A stretch of 64,000 nucleotides of DNA, taken from the NCBI GenBank assembly GCA_005784505.1, contig VCAZ01000003.1, positions 10,419,510 to 10,483,509 on the forward strand, written 5' to 3'. The notes below the pieces were generated by a model. It did not search any database. It saw only the letters and a list, made by a program, of their open reading frames with translations, and was not told where the DNA came from. Positions 10,915-23,099 of this stretch are shown piece after piece; the stretch's first letter is position 1, and every line of letters begins with the position of its first letter. Made by a program: the position numbers and the translations under genes. The stretch comes from Bagarius yarrelli (Eukaryota > Chordata > Actinopteri > Siluriformes > Sisoridae).

Positions 10915-13900
10915 TTATTTGTCTTGCATCTTCTCCAGGATGGGCACGATCATGTCAAATTTGGGCCTCTTGGCAGGATCTTCGTTCATGCAGATCCTCA
11001 TAAGCTTGCAGATGTGGGGCGAGATGCCGGGCGGGATGGTGGGACGCAGACCCTCCAGTGCCACCTGAATGACGATTCAGAAAGGTTTAAACTGTAAATT
11101 CCAAATAAGCCGTGAAACCAAAAAGTAAAAAAAAAAAAAAAATACCCATAGATTTACATAAAACATAAAAAAAGGGAAAACTTACAGGATTTTTAAGCGC
11201 AAAACAACTCTTCCAAAACTTAATAAGAAATAGAATGTACCCCATCATTTAATTCTATGTTTATATTGATCGTATTCTAAATTATAATTGTGTGGACCAA
11301 CTTCCAGCCATAGATGACAACAGATGAAGTCATTATTCAATGTAATTTATTATTTATTGGTATAGCACTTTGAACAGCAGACATTGTCATTGTGTGAAGC
11401 AGCTTCACACAGATAATGCAGTAAGAATAAAAGATTGTTCCTCAAATGTGCAAGTTTGGTCCCTAATGAACAATCCGCTTGAGACAATAAAAAACTCTCC
11501 AGGAAAGAATAAGGAAGAAACCTTAAGATGAACCAAACTCCAGAGGGAAACCATCCTTATCTGGGTGACAACTAATATCGATTTATTACAGCTAAACAAT
11601 GTTAAGGTAGTGCAGTGATGGTGATTAGGCCAACATGTAGTCACAAAAAGGAAAGTAAAGCTTGTATTGTAACTTAAATTTATTTGTAAGTTGTTCCTGT
11701 CCATTTATTACAAAAAAGGCAACCTCTGATCTCAATAATATTAATAATTAGCTATAATGAATCACTGAAAACGTGCACACCTGCCCTAGTCTACTCTAAA
11801 ATATATGCACATAGGCTACATTTGGTATCACTCGCTTACCTTCATGCCAATCTCCATGTTGGAGAGATCAGCAAACGGTACCTCTCTGGTCACCAGTTCC
11901 CAGAGCAGCACAGCAAAGCTCCACATATCTGCCGAACGTCTATTAATTTCCTCTGGCTTCTTCTGCAGAGCTGGTTTGGACACACAAAAAATGTCCCAAA
12001 GAGTAGACAAATGAACATACAAACAAAATAATCAGGATTAAGAAATAGGGCATAGTGAAACCCAAGGAGATACCTTCAGGGGCCATCCATGCTGGAGAAT
12101 ACATCCTGCCAGGACATTGGAAGGAGAACTTTACATCTGCCATGCTTATCCTGGCTGTCATGTCCTCATCGATCTGTTTACCAGCATCAATGGAAAGATC
12201 AGGTAAAAAGATCATGTATTTTTGTCTGTCAGATCGAGAAATGATTCATCTGTGCAGATTTTACACTTACCATGACACTCTTACTGTTGAGATAGTGACG
12301 TGGAATCATGGGCTCCAGTGTGTGAAGGAAGGCCATCCCGCATGCAATGTCTAGTGCAAATTTCACCGCCTGCATCTGATCTACCACAAAGTCTAAAGTG
12401 AGAGCAAAAAAAGTATTAGAAGCCTAAAAGAACTAGAAGAACATAAAATTGGTGCCAAACCCAAGAATTATAAGGGAGGGCATATACACAAAAATATTTT
12501 AGAAGGGGTTTTTGTGTTTAGACTGCATTTGTCAAAAGCTTTACTCACTGGTGCCCTCATGGAGTACGTTGTAAAGGGAGCCATATGGCATCCAGTGTGT
12601 GATGATGACTGGGTGAGGAGCAGGGGGCGACTGACACGCGCCTAACATGGGCAACACATTAGGATGGGAGAAGATTCTATAGTGGGGTGGCAAACAAACA
12701 AATACACACACATTTACACATGAAAGCATGTAGACAATAGTTTTCAGCAAGTAAATTTGATGCAGGTTGAGCATCAATATTTAATGTATCGATATATTTA
12801 ATACTTGCTGCATACACTCACTGGCTAATTTATTAGGTACACCTTGCTAGTATGGGTCTGGGCCACCTTTCGCCTTCAGAACTGTCTTAATTCTTCGTGG
12901 CAGAGATTTAACAAGGTGTTGGAAACATTCCTTAGAGATATTGACATGACAGCATCCTGCAGTTGGTGCAGATTTGTCAGCTGCACATGCATGATGCGAA
13001 TCTCCCGTTCCACCACATCCCAACGGTGCTCTATTGGATTGAGATCTGATGAGTGTGGAGGCCATTAAAGTAAAGTGAACCCATTGTTATATTTAATAAA
13101 CCAGTCTGAGATGATTTGAGCTTTGTGACATGGTGCATTTTCCTGCTGAAAGTAGACATCAGAAGATGGTACACTGTAGTCATACACTACCAACCTGAAT
13201 CGCCAAATTCTGACCCTACCATCTAACCGTTGCAGCAGAAATCAAGACTCATCAGACCAGGCAACATTTTTCCAATCTTCTTTTTGTCTAATTTTAGTGA
13301 GGCTGTGCTAATTGTAGCCTCCGTTTCCTCTTCCTAGCTGACCGGAGCGTCTTCTGCTGCTGTATCTGCTTCAGGGTTCGACGTGTTGTGCGTTCAGAGA
13401 TGGTTATAACCTTGGTTATAGCAAGTGGTTATTTGAGTTACTGTTGCCTTATCATTTCTAACCAGGCTGGCCATTCTCCTCTGACATCAACAAGTCATTT
13501 TCATCCACACAACTGCTGCTCACTGGATATTTTCTCTTTTTCTGACCTTTCTCTGTAAACCCTAAAGATGGTTGTGCGTGAATATCCCAGTAGATCACAA
13601 GTTTTTGAAATACTCAGACCAGCCCGTCTAGCACCAACGACTATTCCACATTCAAAGTTTCTTACATCCCCTTTCCTCCCCATTCTGATGCTCGGTTTAA
13701 ACTTCAGCAAGTTGTTTTGACCACATCAAGATGCCTAAATGCATTGAGTTGCTGCCATGTAACTGGCTGATCAGCAATTTGTGTTAAAAAGCAATTGAAC
13801 AGGTGTACTTAATAAAGTGGCTGGTGGGTGTAAAACATAGGTTAAATTTGACCTTTGCCCTATAAGAAAAAATGAAGTATCGAATTCCTTTTAGCCCTAG

Positions 13901-16900
13901 AGATGCCGCAGAAAAGGAAATATACCTCAGCTTGGGGTATTCCTCATTAAAGTCACGACTTTTTCTTGTGGTCCAATCCCGAATGTGGAACACTTTCACC
14001 ACAATTTCCGTCCCTTGCCAGCGTCCCTTCCACAACTACCGTGAAATAATCAGGAAATAAATATTATATAATAATAATAATATAAATGATAAAATTATAA
14101 AAATACGAATAATCCATCTTCAAAGATTACAATGGACAATGTTTACTTAAACTCACCTCTCCTGAGTGATTTTCATTGATCTTAGTCATAAATGAGAGCT
14201 GTTTATAGTCTATACCGGCATGTTTGTTTAGTGTGCCATTGCCTACACATACCAAACAAAACAAAAGCAGTTATATTAAAGATGAAACAAGGCTAAAAAA
14301 AAAAGCAGCCATTATATTTAACTGATGAACAGGTTTATGATTTAGATCTCTTGGTCTGGTTAAGAGCAAATCCAAATAAAAAAAGAATAATAGCAAAACA
14401 CTGCATATACAGTATATCCTAAATACAAATTTGTGGCCTAGCACGTAAAGGAGTTGCTTACGTGGTCGTGTTCGGGTTGTTCCCTTCCAGAAGGTGTCCT
14501 TAAAGGGAACTTTGGTCAGATTCTGTCCTTGCTTTTCAGCCATTTCTGAACAAACAGTGTTTTGGTTAATATGATAAACATACTACGATAAGGGTGTTCA
14601 TATATAGATTTAAATATGAATATTATATGAATACACTTAAATAGGATTTATTTAGTATATATTTATATATCAATTAATTTAGCACCTTTAAGGTGGTCAC
14701 GCAGGTGTGGCTTAGCTTTGTCCAGTGGAGTTTCTCCATACTTGTTACAGATGCTCACCTGAGCACCGTTATTTACCAGGTCCTAAAGTGGATTTACAAA
14801 TAATGTACATGCATGTTAAAAAATTATATAAAAAAGTTATTATATTTGTTATTTATTACGGCTTATTACAACTGTGGTAAAGTAGGTTAACATACATATA
14901 CAGTATCTCACAAAAGTGTGTACACCCCTCTTATTTCAACATTTTAGTACATCTTCTTAAAGGACAATACTATAGAAATGAAAGTTGGCTATAGTTTACA
15001 GTAGTTAATGTGCAGCTTGTATTAGAGTATAGATTTACTGTCCTCTAAAAATAACTCAACATACAGCCATTAATGTCAAAATGTCTATAGTATTGTCCTT
15101 TAAGAAGAAATACGTGAAATACGCACGTTTGTGAGATACTGTACATACATCTTTGTTACATTAATTTAGGTCTTATTCTGTTATTAAAAAAACATTGACA
15201 GCATTAAAAAAAAAAAAAACATTTTATGAAAATGTGTCGCACATAGATTATAAAATAAAAATAATAAGGAATAAAATTTATATAGATTTATTATATAGTG
15301 CTGCAGTATTAGAAGCCAATTATTATTAGATTACTATTAGACAATTATCGATTATTGCTCTTAATTGCTCTTGGACATTGCTAACCATTCGTCTCTAAAC
15401 CTACCAGTAAATAAACTTAAGCTTAATCAAAATATTCCCTACCGGTTACAGTTAAGACTTAAAAAGTAAGACTAAAGTAAACTGCTTCAGAGACGTAACA
15501 CGACACTACTTAAGGTTTTGGATCTTGTTTTAACCAAAATTAGCATATATCCTTATCCAAAGCTATGTTTATCGAAGGGACAACCTCCCACAACGTTATC
15601 GTCTCTAGCTCTGTTTCATCTGCGAACGCACATCAGATCACAGTGGCGGTGTGCAACTTGAGTTGTTTTTGTTTTGAGCAAAAGTTAGAGGGTTTTTTTT
15701 ACTTAAAATTGAACTACTCAGTAAGTTAGGGAAGCTTAATTACAGTTTAAACACAAGGATTTCCAACACCCATATAAACCCTGGATATTTCTGGAGATGG
15801 TCACGGTGGCTATAGATTGTAGCTCCTCTTGAGGGTTTCCTAAACATTCCCAAGCTATGAGAGAATTTCCCCTAATGGATCCTGCATCTGCTCTGAGGTC
15901 TCCATTCGGTGGGATGTGCTTGATGCAGCTCTGCCGGGAGTTGACCAGGAAACAACCTTATAACCCCATGCGTGTTATTCTCACGCCCTGTTTTTCCTTA
16001 AACACTTCCAGAAGGAGCCAGGCTTTCCCCACGCATCTAAAAGCAAGTTTACACTTCTGGGAGATTTTAATTGCTTTGAATTTGTGGTTGATCATTTAAA
16101 TCCCACTGCAGATGATTTGAATCATCTTTAAATAACAGGGAATATATGATCTACCTACCCCCACACTGCAAACTTCTACAACCCTCAATGTGTCATTACA
16201 TATCGTATAATCCACAAAAAAAAATAGACAAGACCCACCTATGATGGAGACTAGAACCAACATATACTGGTTTCAACTTAAAACCATCAATGTGGACAGA
16301 ACTTGCCGCATTCCTACATAGATGACAAATGGAAGTGAACCCTAAGCTTTACCGAAAGCTACAAAATACATGCAGAGGTTTAGGGGCTTAATCAGAGGTC
16401 CTGCGGTGGTAATTTGGTGGTATTGGGAATCAAATACACAATCCCCTGTTTAACAGTCCAACATCTTAACCACTGAGTTATCAATCCCCATAAACTCTCA
16501 CTAAAGATATGCAGGAGTAAAAAGCTGGTCCATTCATAAAGTGCCTGGCCTGAACCCTCTTCAATCTAAAGGGCTTTTCCCAGGACGCTGAGGGGTGCCA
16601 TACCTCTATACTTAAAACATACCCACTTTTTTTTTTGTTTTATAAAATAGATCATACCACATAACATAGCAACCCTATTCATAGAAAGAGTAACTCAAGT
16701 ATCGATTCGAAGAAAAAAAAAAATCCCATAATTTGCAAAAAAGTTTTAATGCTTACTTGAAGCGGTGCAGGAAAGGTTTAACGCAAAAAAAGGTAGATGA
16801 ACTCAGTAGATAACTAGCATTTGTTTTTTTTTCCCCAAAAGATTGGCTTCATGTTAGAATAGAAAGTGATGGTTAGCTGTCCCAATACTTTTGTTAGTAT

Positions 16901-18568
16901 AGTATTTCGGTTTAGGGAAATAATGTGTAGAATGAAGTGATTCTTTATTCTGGCCAACAGGGGGTGACATAAACTTACCTCAGCCACCAAGTCATGGCCC
17001 CAGAAGCAGGCGTAGTGGAGCGGGGTGTTGCCGTGTTCGTTAGATGCGTTGGTGTCCGCTTTGCACTGGATTAACTGGAAAACAGTACAAAATAAAAATA
17101 AAATAATTATACATAACGAATAATGATTCTAAAATATTACTATTCAGGTTAATGCTCAATAATAATTATGTTTAGTGTAGCGCGAGTTGTTCGTGATTTC
17201 AGTGTTGTGAATTAGGCGACATACTGATTGTGGTAAAGTTTTTTTTTTTTTTTTCACAAGTCTGGCACTAAATTTATGACTCACCCAGAATGTACCAGGC
17301 TACAAAACGTGATATGTTTACGCCTGCACTAATCCTGTCTCTATGTGCCACTTTGCCCAAAACTACATAAAATATAGGCCTACGTGTTCCTGCCTGATTC
17401 CACAAACCTTGCCCAGAATATCACGGTGTCCATGGCTAGCTGCCAGGTGGAGGGGTGTGTCGTCTCCGCGGTTCATTACGTTAATGCGGGCTCCGCGCAT
17501 AATGAGCATGTCCACCACATTGGAGCGGCCCTCCCGACACGCCCAGTGCAGTGGGCTGAATCCGTGATCATCTCTAAAAACAGACACAGAAATTTTACAG
17601 TTGGACAAAAAAAACCAAGTAAGAGAACCTGCCTAGGGTTGGATATCAGACATCATTTATAACATGAACCTGGGTGATTCGTTGTAAACTTCTATTTTAA
17701 TGACAGTTACTATGTAAAAATATCGATACAGCTAACTATCATGATCTTTTTTCCAAGATAGTGTATCGATAAATTAACCTGTATTATCTATAATTGAATT
17801 CCATCCATTCATCCATCTATCTATATACCCATTTATTCATCATCTATACCTGCTAATTCCTAATCAGGGTCACAGGGATCTGCTGGAGTCTATCCCAGCT
17901 GTCATTGTGTGAAAGGCAGGGGTACAACCTGCACAGGCCACCAGTTATTTAAATAAAATAATAACCCTATTTACATTTTTACAATAACATTTAATAAAAA
18001 CCCTCACTGCGTGTCAAACGACTTCCTCCTTTACTCCTGTAGTTGCCGCTTACACGTTCTCAGAAGCTAACAGAAATAATCCAGCTTTGTATTTGTTGGA
18101 CTTTTAGCTATTATATTGTAATTCATGTGGGAATTGTGTGGGTAGCGCAGTGGTTAAGGTGTTGGACTGCTAAATAAAAACAGAGGTTCGATTCCTAGCA
18201 CCACCAAGTTGCCACTGTTAGGCCCCTGAGTAAGGCCCTTTATTGCTCAGTTGTATAAACAAGATAAATGTAAGTCACTCTGAATAAGGGCGTCTGCCAA
18301 ATGCTGTAAATGTAAATGTGAATATATTGCGTCATGACATGTATCGTATTGCGAGGCCCTTGCCGAAACACAACTCGATTTGACGCAGTATAATTCTAAT
18401 GTTTTTAACCCAGACACTGGGCACAGACAGTTCCGGCGTCTTCTTGCCACATGCAGCGAGTCGAGTCTCAGCTGTCAGTCTGTAAGGCTCCCCTGTGCAG
18501 TTAAATATAAACAGCAGTTAACTGTCCCTCTGCTGTCTGCAGCACATCCTCCCTCCCCCCGTGCATAC

Positions 18569-18602
<34 letters not shown>

Positions 18603-21600
18603 CATGCTCCTTCACTCCGCACCAGGCTTTATTTATATTTGAATGCAGGATTTTTTTCTCAGGCCATCCATTTCCTTTTTACAGCCAGAGTAAAGATGGG
18701 AATGTTGCTGATTTCAGCACTGCGGCTGGACGGCACACCGCTGATTCTCACTGTACAGCCGCAGTGCTAGTAAATTAAAGCTACTAATGAATGGGGGTTT
18801 ACTAACTAATAAAAGCTGTAAAAATCATGAGCTCTACCACATTTGTATTAGTGGTGCCGATGTAATTACTGAAATAATAAAAATACTTGCTCTCCGAAGT
18901 TACTTCTACTCCTGAGCACAGATAGCCTTTAAACAGCTGTTAGTGTTTCTCATGCTGGATTGCAACATGGACACTGACCACAGACACACACAGACACACG
19001 AATGGCAGAAAAAACATGACGACACACTGTGACACACCTAGAAGTTGATGCAACTGGAGTTTAACAGTTTCAAATAAAAAGTATAGGCTAAATTTCCCCG
19101 TCAACAACATTTACAATACAAGATTAAAAAAAAATTAAAATAAAAAGAGACACGTACAAGGACGTTTCTGAATCTGACTATAAAATGCAAAACAACAATA
19201 TAAAGTAAGGTTTAAAAAAGTCAAATAAAAATAATGCGAACAAGCCATTTTAAAAAGACAAGATTTTCTGAAAAAACTGATACGCAACAAGTGCGTCACC
19301 ATCACACAACTTTCGAAAAGGATTCCCGAGAAAAATACAAAGATTAACACTATCAAAGACAGCCAGGGAAGAATTCGAGAAACAAGCAGGAAGGATAGGA
19401 AATAATACTCCCGTCCGCTACCCCCCCCTCACGTTTTGTGCTTGTGTGGGTGTTGTGCTGTTCCTAGAAGGACGCACTCTTGTCCTTGTAAGGATGTAAA
19501 CTCTAAAGACCCACATCATTAACACCCCTCCTGAGGGTGTAAAAGGCAACCAACTGACAGTATGCACAAATATTGGTTGAAGTCAAACTATGCAGAATTA
19601 CTAAAAAAAGCCTCAGATACATCAGCTTTACAAGGCAAAAAAGGACCTGAACTAGGACAGCACAGCAACTACTGACTGACAAACGTGACACTTTCAAATA
19701 CCCATTTTAATAACTTATTAATTTACACCAAGTTTATTGTCCTTATAGCTGCTAATGCTAAAGGGTAACATTTAAAATCCTTCTAAAAAAGTCAAACAAA
19801 CTGATCCAAAAGCATATACCGCACACTGTGCGGAACACCTAATAACACTTCCCTCTCAGAGTCTCAGTGTGTCAACCACGGTTTCTTTCTAGTGGAAATT
19901 CTCCACTAGAAAAAAAGGGATCTGCTTGGTTCATGTATCAGAGTTTAATTACCTCTAACATCTGTCTCGAATAAAAGATTAGATCGGATTTTTATACATT
20001 TATTAGGTCTGTCCTCCACTGTATTCACATTCATGCCCAAACAACACATGATACCCTGTATGGACTGTTTAAAACATTTCAATAAATTCAACAAAAATGA
20101 CTCAAGGATAAAATTGCCAAATAAAGCTTTGAGAAATAGCCGCTAGCATTGATTAGATTTTATCCAGCAGGGGCGATGATTGTTCACTGTTGCTTTCTGA
20201 GGACTTTTATCTTTGGAAATGTGATGTAGTCATGTGTGTCCCAGATCACCTATGAAAAGTCATCGGCTTACAATACATATTTAGGATGCATTTACACAAG
20301 GGGTGCAACGATAACTTACGGGGTATTTTTGTCATTATTGGTATTTGCATTTTCAAAAACGATTTGCCGATAAAATAAATTTAATTTTGAACCGCTTAAG
20401 GCTCTGATGAGCATCCGTTAGTCTCCATCGAGCGCGTCTTTAGTGAAGTGGCGGCAGTCTATGACAAGAAAAAAAAGCAAGCCCACCATAACACATTTTT
20501 TACTTACCTTGGAACCTGGTGGTTAGAACCTTGACCACCGGGTTCTAAAGATACAGACACAGCAGCTTTGAGGCAGTATTATATTCAAAAGAGAATCTAA
20601 AAATGGACCATGCATTCTTTTTTGTCATTGTACAATTTATACAAATGCATACAGTGTCTGTTACTATCTGGCGAAAGTTCTTTTCTTGCACGAAAGCCAC
20701 TAAATGTGTAGCTAATTTGATCACAGCAGACAAAAAAAATGCAGCTTTATTCAATATTACACAGCATCAAGTTTCAAAAAAAGGAACAAAGAAAAAAAAA
20801 AGGCATCGAACCGACTCCTGCTTGCTCTCAGATAAAGATCGGTCTATAGTCGAAATCTTTAAGCTGCTACGGTCCTTTACGCAATCTGCCTGTTTTGCCA
20901 TTTCCTGTCCCCTCCTACATCAGTCGTTATAGCTGAATGAATGTCTTCTATGCCATCCCCAAAAAAGCTGCACATGCTTTAGAGGAACATTCACGACCAT
21001 GTGATCAGTTCCAAACTAATTTTATTAAATTAAAAAGAAGGAAGCAAAATAGTGAATAACAATGACTTTCAAAACACTTCACCTTTCTAAATCTGTAGGA
21101 GGAAACCGTAGAAGGGTAATGAATAAAACAGAGTGTGAAAGGATGAACCGGGAGAGCGACAAGAAATAAAAAGAACTAAAAAAGGCAAGCAAAAGAGAAA
21201 GAGAAACAAAGAGAGCCAAAGAGAGAGAGCAAATGTAAAATAGCGAGAGATAAAGAGAAGGCAAAAAAAGCAAAAGAAATGAGAGAGAGCAAAAGAGAAG
21301 GAGGGCAAGAAAGAGAGCAAAAGAAATGAGAGAAAAAGAGAGAGAGAGAGCTACAGAAAGAAAGAGAGAAATAGAGAGAGCTAAAGAAAGAGCAAATGAG
21401 AAAGACCAAAAGAAAGAGAGAGAAAGAGATAGGGAGAGAAAGCTAAAGAGAGAGAGAGAAAAAGAGAGAGCAAAAGAGGGCAAGAAAAGGGAAATAGTGA
21501 GAGCTAAAGGGAGAGCAAAAGAGAGAGAGCAAAAGAGGGCAAGAAAAGACAAAGAGACAGAGAGGGAGAGAAACGCTGGTATTACTCAAGTCAGAGTAGT

Positions 21601-23012
21601 GAGCTCATTGTATGGAAACTATTTGCGTCTGCCATTCCTGAGCAGTCTGGCCTTCTTCTTCCCTCTTCGACCTCTGAGTCATTACAGTGATAGAAACTAT
21701 GCATACAATGACATCAATTACATTAGTCACACCACCAAATACACCATGGCTGCATTTCCACTAATACAAAAAAAATAAATAAATCTGATCATTTGCTATT
21801 CTTCAGCTGACCAGCAGGAATAGCTTGAGTGCTCAACTGTCCCATTGACTTAACTGGACAGGAAATGCCTAGATACAATCTACAACGGTTGTGATATTTT
21901 TCCTCGACTCACGTGATCAGTGACGATGCTTACAGTGCGGCCGAAGGCGTGTGGTCTGCTACAAACGTGCTGATGCCTGTGCTCCACCCAACAGACGATG
22001 GCAACATTCTAATGTTTTAGATCTCCCCACTGGGAGGGTTATTTAAACATTTCTTTTCCACACTTGAGGATTCTATACAAAAAAATTTGTTAAGCATGGA
22101 GTCTAAAAAGGTTGTGTTTGGCAACAGCTAACAGCGAAATGAACTTCTGCCCAGACTCCTGCATAAATATGAACTGAACGGAATTTAAAAAGAAAGGAAT
22201 CTGTTTCAAATATGCTTGGATTAGGATCCTGAAACGATATTACTACCTAGTGTAACGCAGCCTCGCTTGTTTGGCTGAAGTAGAAGTCTGGAACGTGCAG
22301 TCTTGGATGAACGCTGTATATCTCTGCACCATATAGGGACACGGTGTCATTTCTCGCCTTTTCCCCCCACTGTGTCTCCTCCTTTAAGGAAAGGTCTACG
22401 CTTTACCGATGAGTTTTGGTGGAACTGTCAGTAGGATTCCTGAGGAGTCAGGTTTACACTGTTTACTCGCCAAGAGGAAGAATGTGAGCCTAATTAGAAA
22501 GCAAGGGGCAACAACTATTACCCAGTAATCAAAATATCTAAACTGTTGCCATCATGCTGAACTGTAGAGTAAACTGCAATCTCGTACCGGGTTCTTTATG
22601 TGAGTCACACACTAGCTCACCACACCTTCCAAACAGATTTCCAAGATTTGCCTAAACCTTAACATTTAATCTTAACTGTAAATGTGAGCTGAGGTAAAAC
22701 ACACAGAATAGATAATGAAAAACTTATTTAAAATCAACATTAACAAAAAGACATGCAATCAAACGTTGAATACCAAGAAACAAGTCATGACAAAACTTCT
22801 GCCTGCCTGACCGACAGACGCCAAATAAATATCCCCGCTTCACAGGCTATAAAATCCAACTGTGAGCCATGCAAGAATATAATACTTCAAGTTTTAGCTA
22901 ATGATTGGCAAGAGTAAACTCACCCCTGGTTAAGGTCGTTCTCTGTGTTGTCCAGCCAGAGGCGGACAGCAACAGCGTTACCCTCTCGGCACTGGGTAAA
23001 GATGTCGTCCAT
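10915..23012 (-). CDS. ilk: Integrin-linked kinase (12 coding exons)
   Basis: Exons in transcript order are 23012-22924, 17573-17408, 17074-16979, 14782-14686, 14545-14462, 14242-14157, 14035-13926, 12676-12549, 12392-12271, 12173-12074, 11970-11840 and 11064-10915. They sum to 1359 nt and 452 residues, the exact mammalian length. The first ~160 residues are ankyrin repeats ([35 protein letters not shown]), which bind PINCH. The C-terminal half is the pseudokinase that binds parvin and integrin tails at focal adhesions. Lys220 is kept (IVVK). The HRD position reads RHYLNSKSV and the DFG position reads DVK at 339, so it has the non-canonical active site typical of ILK. The APE-like motif MAPEALQK follows. 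The start matches the family N terminus [12 protein letters not shown]. An upstream non-coding exon probably exists near 26.7 kb. Confidence 0.98.
11335..11660. repeat. Interspersed repeat in ilk intron 11
   Basis: It contains the words 'tatagcactttgaacagcagac', 'gaagaaaccttaagatgaacca' and 'ccttatctgggtgacaac', in the order typical of a widespread fish repeat. A related, more decayed copy lies at about 27425-27640. Its class is not resolved. Confidence 0.5.
12815..13830 (-). mobile_element. Tc1-like transposon, about 1.0 kb, ilk intron 7
   Basis: Inverted ends (CACTCACTGGCTAATTTATT at the left; its partner at the right reads 'aataaagtggctggtgggtg') are flanked by TA on both sides, the Tc1/mariner target duplication. 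A minus-strand frame at 13710-13501 carries the start of a transposase with a helix-turn-helix ([35 protein letters not shown]). The rest of the transposase is broken by stops, and the element seems shorter than the full-length copies I remember from other fish. It is therefore a dead copy. It does not disturb the flanking splice sites. Confidence 0.9.
14901..15141. mobile_element. Foldback MITE, 241 bp, ilk intron 3
   Basis: The ends CAGTATCTCACAAA and TTTGTGAGATACTG are exact inverted copies flanked by TA duplications, as in Tc1/mariner-derived MITEs. Inside, 'cttcttaaaggacaatacta' near 14955 is matched by its inverse near 15090-15112. No coding capacity. Confidence 0.85.
15142..16978. other. 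Remainder of ilk intron 3
   Basis: AT-rich intron sequence. It includes a decayed SINE copy at 16372-16495 (words 'ggggcttaatcagaggtcc', 'tggtggtattgggaatc', 'ccaacatcttaaccactgag'). No gene is seen; the open frame at 15857-16099 has no recognisable features. Confidence 0.5.
17800..17945. repeat. Fragment of second SINE-like family
   Basis: 'ttcatcatctatacctgcta', 'gggtcacagggatctgctgg' and 'agtctatcccagctgtcatt' match the first third of the longer copy at 24663-25012. It lies in ilk intron 1 and is truncated. Confidence 0.65.
18138..18322 (+). repeat. tRNA-derived SINE with A and B boxes, ilk intron 1
   Basis: The plus strand shows TAGCGCAGTGG (18143-18153), a good A box, and GGTTCGATTCC (18185-18195), a canonical B box, at tRNA-like spacing. 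The body follows: 'aaggccctttattgctcagt' and a tail ending 'gtctgccaaatgctgtaaat'. This is the best-preserved head of this family in the window. Other copies are at 4096-4492, 16372-16495 and 31927-32120, with a tail fragment at 61671-61712. Its polymerase III promoter could still work, but nothing in the sequence shows that it is expressed. Confidence 0.8.
18571..18600. repeat. TG microsatellite
   Basis: About 15 TG units in ilk intron 1. Confidence 0.9.
20280..20490 (+). mobile_element. hAT-like transposon remnant
   Basis: One plus-strand frame near 20405-20475 reads [20 protein letters not shown], which resembles the conserved C-terminal dimerisation motif of hAT transposases (family pattern '.S.ERvFS..g..v..kR'). 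The upstream 'ggggtgcaacgata' at about 20300 is like hAT element ends. Only a fragment remains. Confidence 0.45.
21150..21574. repeat. Polypurine (GA-rich) tract in ilk intron 1
   Basis: About 400 bp of almost pure purine on the plus strand, made of irregular 'agagaga', 'aaagaga' and 'agcaaaag' units. The open frames across it on both strands are low-complexity artefacts (Ser/Leu/Phe-rich on one strand, Lys/Arg/Glu-rich on the other). Confidence 0.9.
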
Positions 23013-23069
23013 TTTGGTTCTTCGTTCTCGTCAGGCCAGTGGAATCCTTTATCCCCTACCAGGAGTGCC
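23013..23069 (-). other. ilk: ilk 5' UTR part of first coding exon
   Basis: A strong acceptor (minus strand 'cccccctcttccag') lies just upstream, making 23069 the likely 5' end of this exon. A weaker acceptor exists about 28 bp further upstream. The leader is therefore probably spliced to an upstream non-coding exon. Confidence 0.5.
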
Positions 23070-23099
23070 CTGGAAGAGGGGGGTGATACAGTGCTACCT

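Noticed and set aside
12844..13068. Open frames on both strands in ilk intron 7
   Set aside because: They lie inside the Tc1-like element and represent broken transposase sequence or its antisense.
18138..18200. Possible tRNA gene with A and B boxes
   Set aside because: The boxes belong to a SINE head: the stem pairs and anticodon arm are not intact and the SINE body follows directly.
21079..21778. Long open frames on both strands (about 150 codons)
   Set aside because: They are created by the purine tract: one strand gives Ser/Leu/Phe-rich and the other Lys/Arg/Glu-rich low-complexity peptides.
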